A DNA stretch of 64,000 bases from contig NZ_CP014337.1 of the NCBI RefSeq assembly GCF_002024805.1, positions 3,100,001-3,164,000 on the forward strand, given 5' to 3'. Positions 62,968 to 64,000 of this stretch are shown here, one piece after another (the stretch's first letter is position 1; the number at the start of each line of letters is the position of its first letter). The notes under the pieces are model-generated. The model searched no databases. It saw only the letters and a list, made by a program, of their open reading frames with translations, and had not been told where the DNA came from. The translations under genes were made by a program, and so were the position numbers. This DNA is from Elizabethkingia bruuniana (GTDB taxonomy: Bacteria > Bacteroidota > Bacteroidia > Flavobacteriales > Weeksellaceae).

Positions 62968-64000
62968 ATGCCGATTGAAAATATTCAGAAATTTGTTCTT
63001 GTATTGCTTTACGGCAGTCTGGTTTTGCAGTCATTCACTCTGCTGGCAAATCCTATGAACGTTAATAAGAAAGCAAATTTTGCTTTCGGAATATTCCTGT
63101 TCTTATGGTCCGGCTATTGGGTTTTAGACATTCTGACAATTTGTGGATTTTCACCTGGCCCTTTATTAATATTTTCAGTCTATTCTGTATTAATATTCAC
63201 TCCTCTTTTCTTATTCTTCAGCGTTGTATTTTTCATCAACCCCAATTACCAATTCAGAAAAAAAGATTTAATATGCTTTGTTATTCCTGCTATTTACTTA
63301 ATTGTATTATTCAACTCTGAGGAAAACAAAATACTGCATATCCTTGCAATGCTTATTGTAATTGCCCACAACCTTCCTTATGTTGGCATTATCTATTATA
63401 AGATAAGGAAACACCAGAAAAGAATTGAAATCATTTCCTCCAATACTGAAAGCATCAACCTGCAATGGCTTATTAAGCTAAGCTTCCTGTTATTTATAAC
63501 GATTATCATAACAGTTTGCTACGAACTTTTCAATACGTTTATCTACAAAATGCATCAGAATCTTGTGATGGATTTATTGTTCCTGTTTATTGTTTACAGT
63601 ACTTTTTATCATGTTCTTCGGCAAAAGGAAATTTATCCTGTAAGCAAAATGCAACTGGAAGAATTGTTATCTATAGAACCTGAATCCGAAGAAAAGACGG
63701 AAAAGAAAAAATTAATTCCGGATGAAGATTTTGAAAGCCTGAAAGAAAAGTTACTAACATTAATGAAGGACGAAAAACCTTATCTGGAAGGCGATCTCAA
63801 TTTATTAAAGCTTTCAGAACTTATCGGCATCAGTACGCATCAGCTCTCCTATCTGCTGAACAATGGGTTTAATGAAAACTTCTTTCAGTTTGTTAATAAA
63901 TACAGAGTAACGCATGCCAAGGAATTATTATTAAGTGACTCTTATTATAAAATGTCTGTTTTAGGCATCGCTTTTGAATCAGGATTCAATTCAAAAACAG
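62968..64000 (+). CDS. Membrane-anchored AraC-family regulator (3' truncated)
   Basis: The frame from the ATG at 62968 runs to the window edge. The N-terminal ~215 residues form about seven hydrophobic spans (QKFVLVLLYGSLVLQS, FLFLWSGYWVLDIL). A cytoplasmic linker leads to an AraC-type helix-turn-helix domain (LNLLKLSELIGISTHQLSYL, YRVTHAKELL, LGIAFESGFNSKT) cut before its end. This 7TM-AraC architecture is common in flavobacteria, and the ligand is unknown. Confidence 0.85.
   Translation, partial: MPIENIQKFVLVLLYGSLVLQSFTLLANPMNVNKKANFAFGIFLFLWSGYWVLDILTICGFSPGPLLIFSVYSVLIFTPLFLFFSVVFFINPNYQFRKKDLICFVIPAIYLIVLFNSEENKILHILAMLIVIAHNLPYVGIIYYKIRKHQKRIEIISSNTESINLQWLIKLSFLLFITIIITVCYELFNTFIYKMHQNLVMDLLFLFIVYSTFYHVLRQKEIYPVSKMQLEELLSIEPESEEKTEKKKLIPDEDFESLKEKLLTLMKDEKPYLEGDLNLLKLSELIGISTHQLSYLLNNGFNENFFQFVNKYRVTHAKELLLSDSYYKMSVLGIAFESGFNSKT

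Overview
The window is AT-rich DNA from a Bacteroidota genome of the class Flavobacteriia. The best guess is Weeksellaceae (Chryseobacterium or Elizabethkingia). The clues are three SusC/SusD pairs, GLPGLI-family and GG-leader peptide genes, promoters of the type TTTG-N19/20-TAnnTTTG, few Shine-Dalgarno sites, and the sequence character of recA, htpG, radA, argS, pyrG and yidC. The genus is an inference, not proven here.

Positions 1 to about 15,960 are the right part of a Mu-like transposable prophage. Late genes run rightward at the left edge: a gpF-like head protein with a C-terminal nuclease-toxin-like domain, a gpG-like morphogenesis protein and a small tail/head completion-like protein. 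They converge on a long leftward early operon. From its promoter at about 14,707 this encodes small regulators, the MuA-like DDE transposase, the MuB-like ATPase, a second P-loop ATPase, a DUF3164 protein, a complete diversity-generating retroelement (DGR), a PAPS-reductase-like protein, a replication-type protein and several orphans. An S24 repressor is transcribed divergently at 14,761. About 500 bp of non-coding DNA with repeated transposase-site-like motifs leads to the prophage end near 15,960.

The DGR is the most striking verified structure. A 77-bp template repeat (7967-8043) lies between the reverse transcriptase and two tandem target genes. Each target carries a 77-bp variable repeat. 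All 15 (VR1) and 14 (VR2) differences from the template fall at template adenines on the coding strand. The hosts of the variable regions are small proteins in the early region, not tail fibres.

Positions 15,959-21,191 hold a damaged host operon. The prophage interrupts its first visible gene. Three translationally coupled genes follow: a carboxypeptidase-regulatory-like secreted protein, a fused class I/class II terpene-synthase-like protein, and a PqqD-like plus M50 metalloprotease membrane protein. Then come a possible mobile-element scar and a frameshifted remnant of an ABC exporter ATPase. I read this as a possible peptide-maturation and export locus, now broken.

Positions 21,433-42,249 are mostly chromosomal housekeeping: tRNA-Gln, recA, htpG, a GG-leader peptide with a GLPGLI neighbour, a structured element next to a small gene, an alpha/beta hydrolase, a quinone oxidoreductase/HxlR divergent pair, a MITE-like repeat, a DJ-1/PfpI protein with a perfect CRP-type palindrome upstream, a Crp/Fnr regulator, an alkyltransferase-like protein, a Dph6-like protein, an acyltransferase, a deoxyhypusine-synthase-like protein, arfB, menE, an M1 and an S9 peptidase, and argS. 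Positions 42,329-56,210 carry three tandem SusC/SusD outer-membrane uptake pairs with near-identical promoters. Positions 56,369-64,000 hold a secreted protein, rnhB, a second GG-leader peptide, yidC, pyrG, radA and the start of a membrane-anchored AraC-type regulator cut by the window edge.
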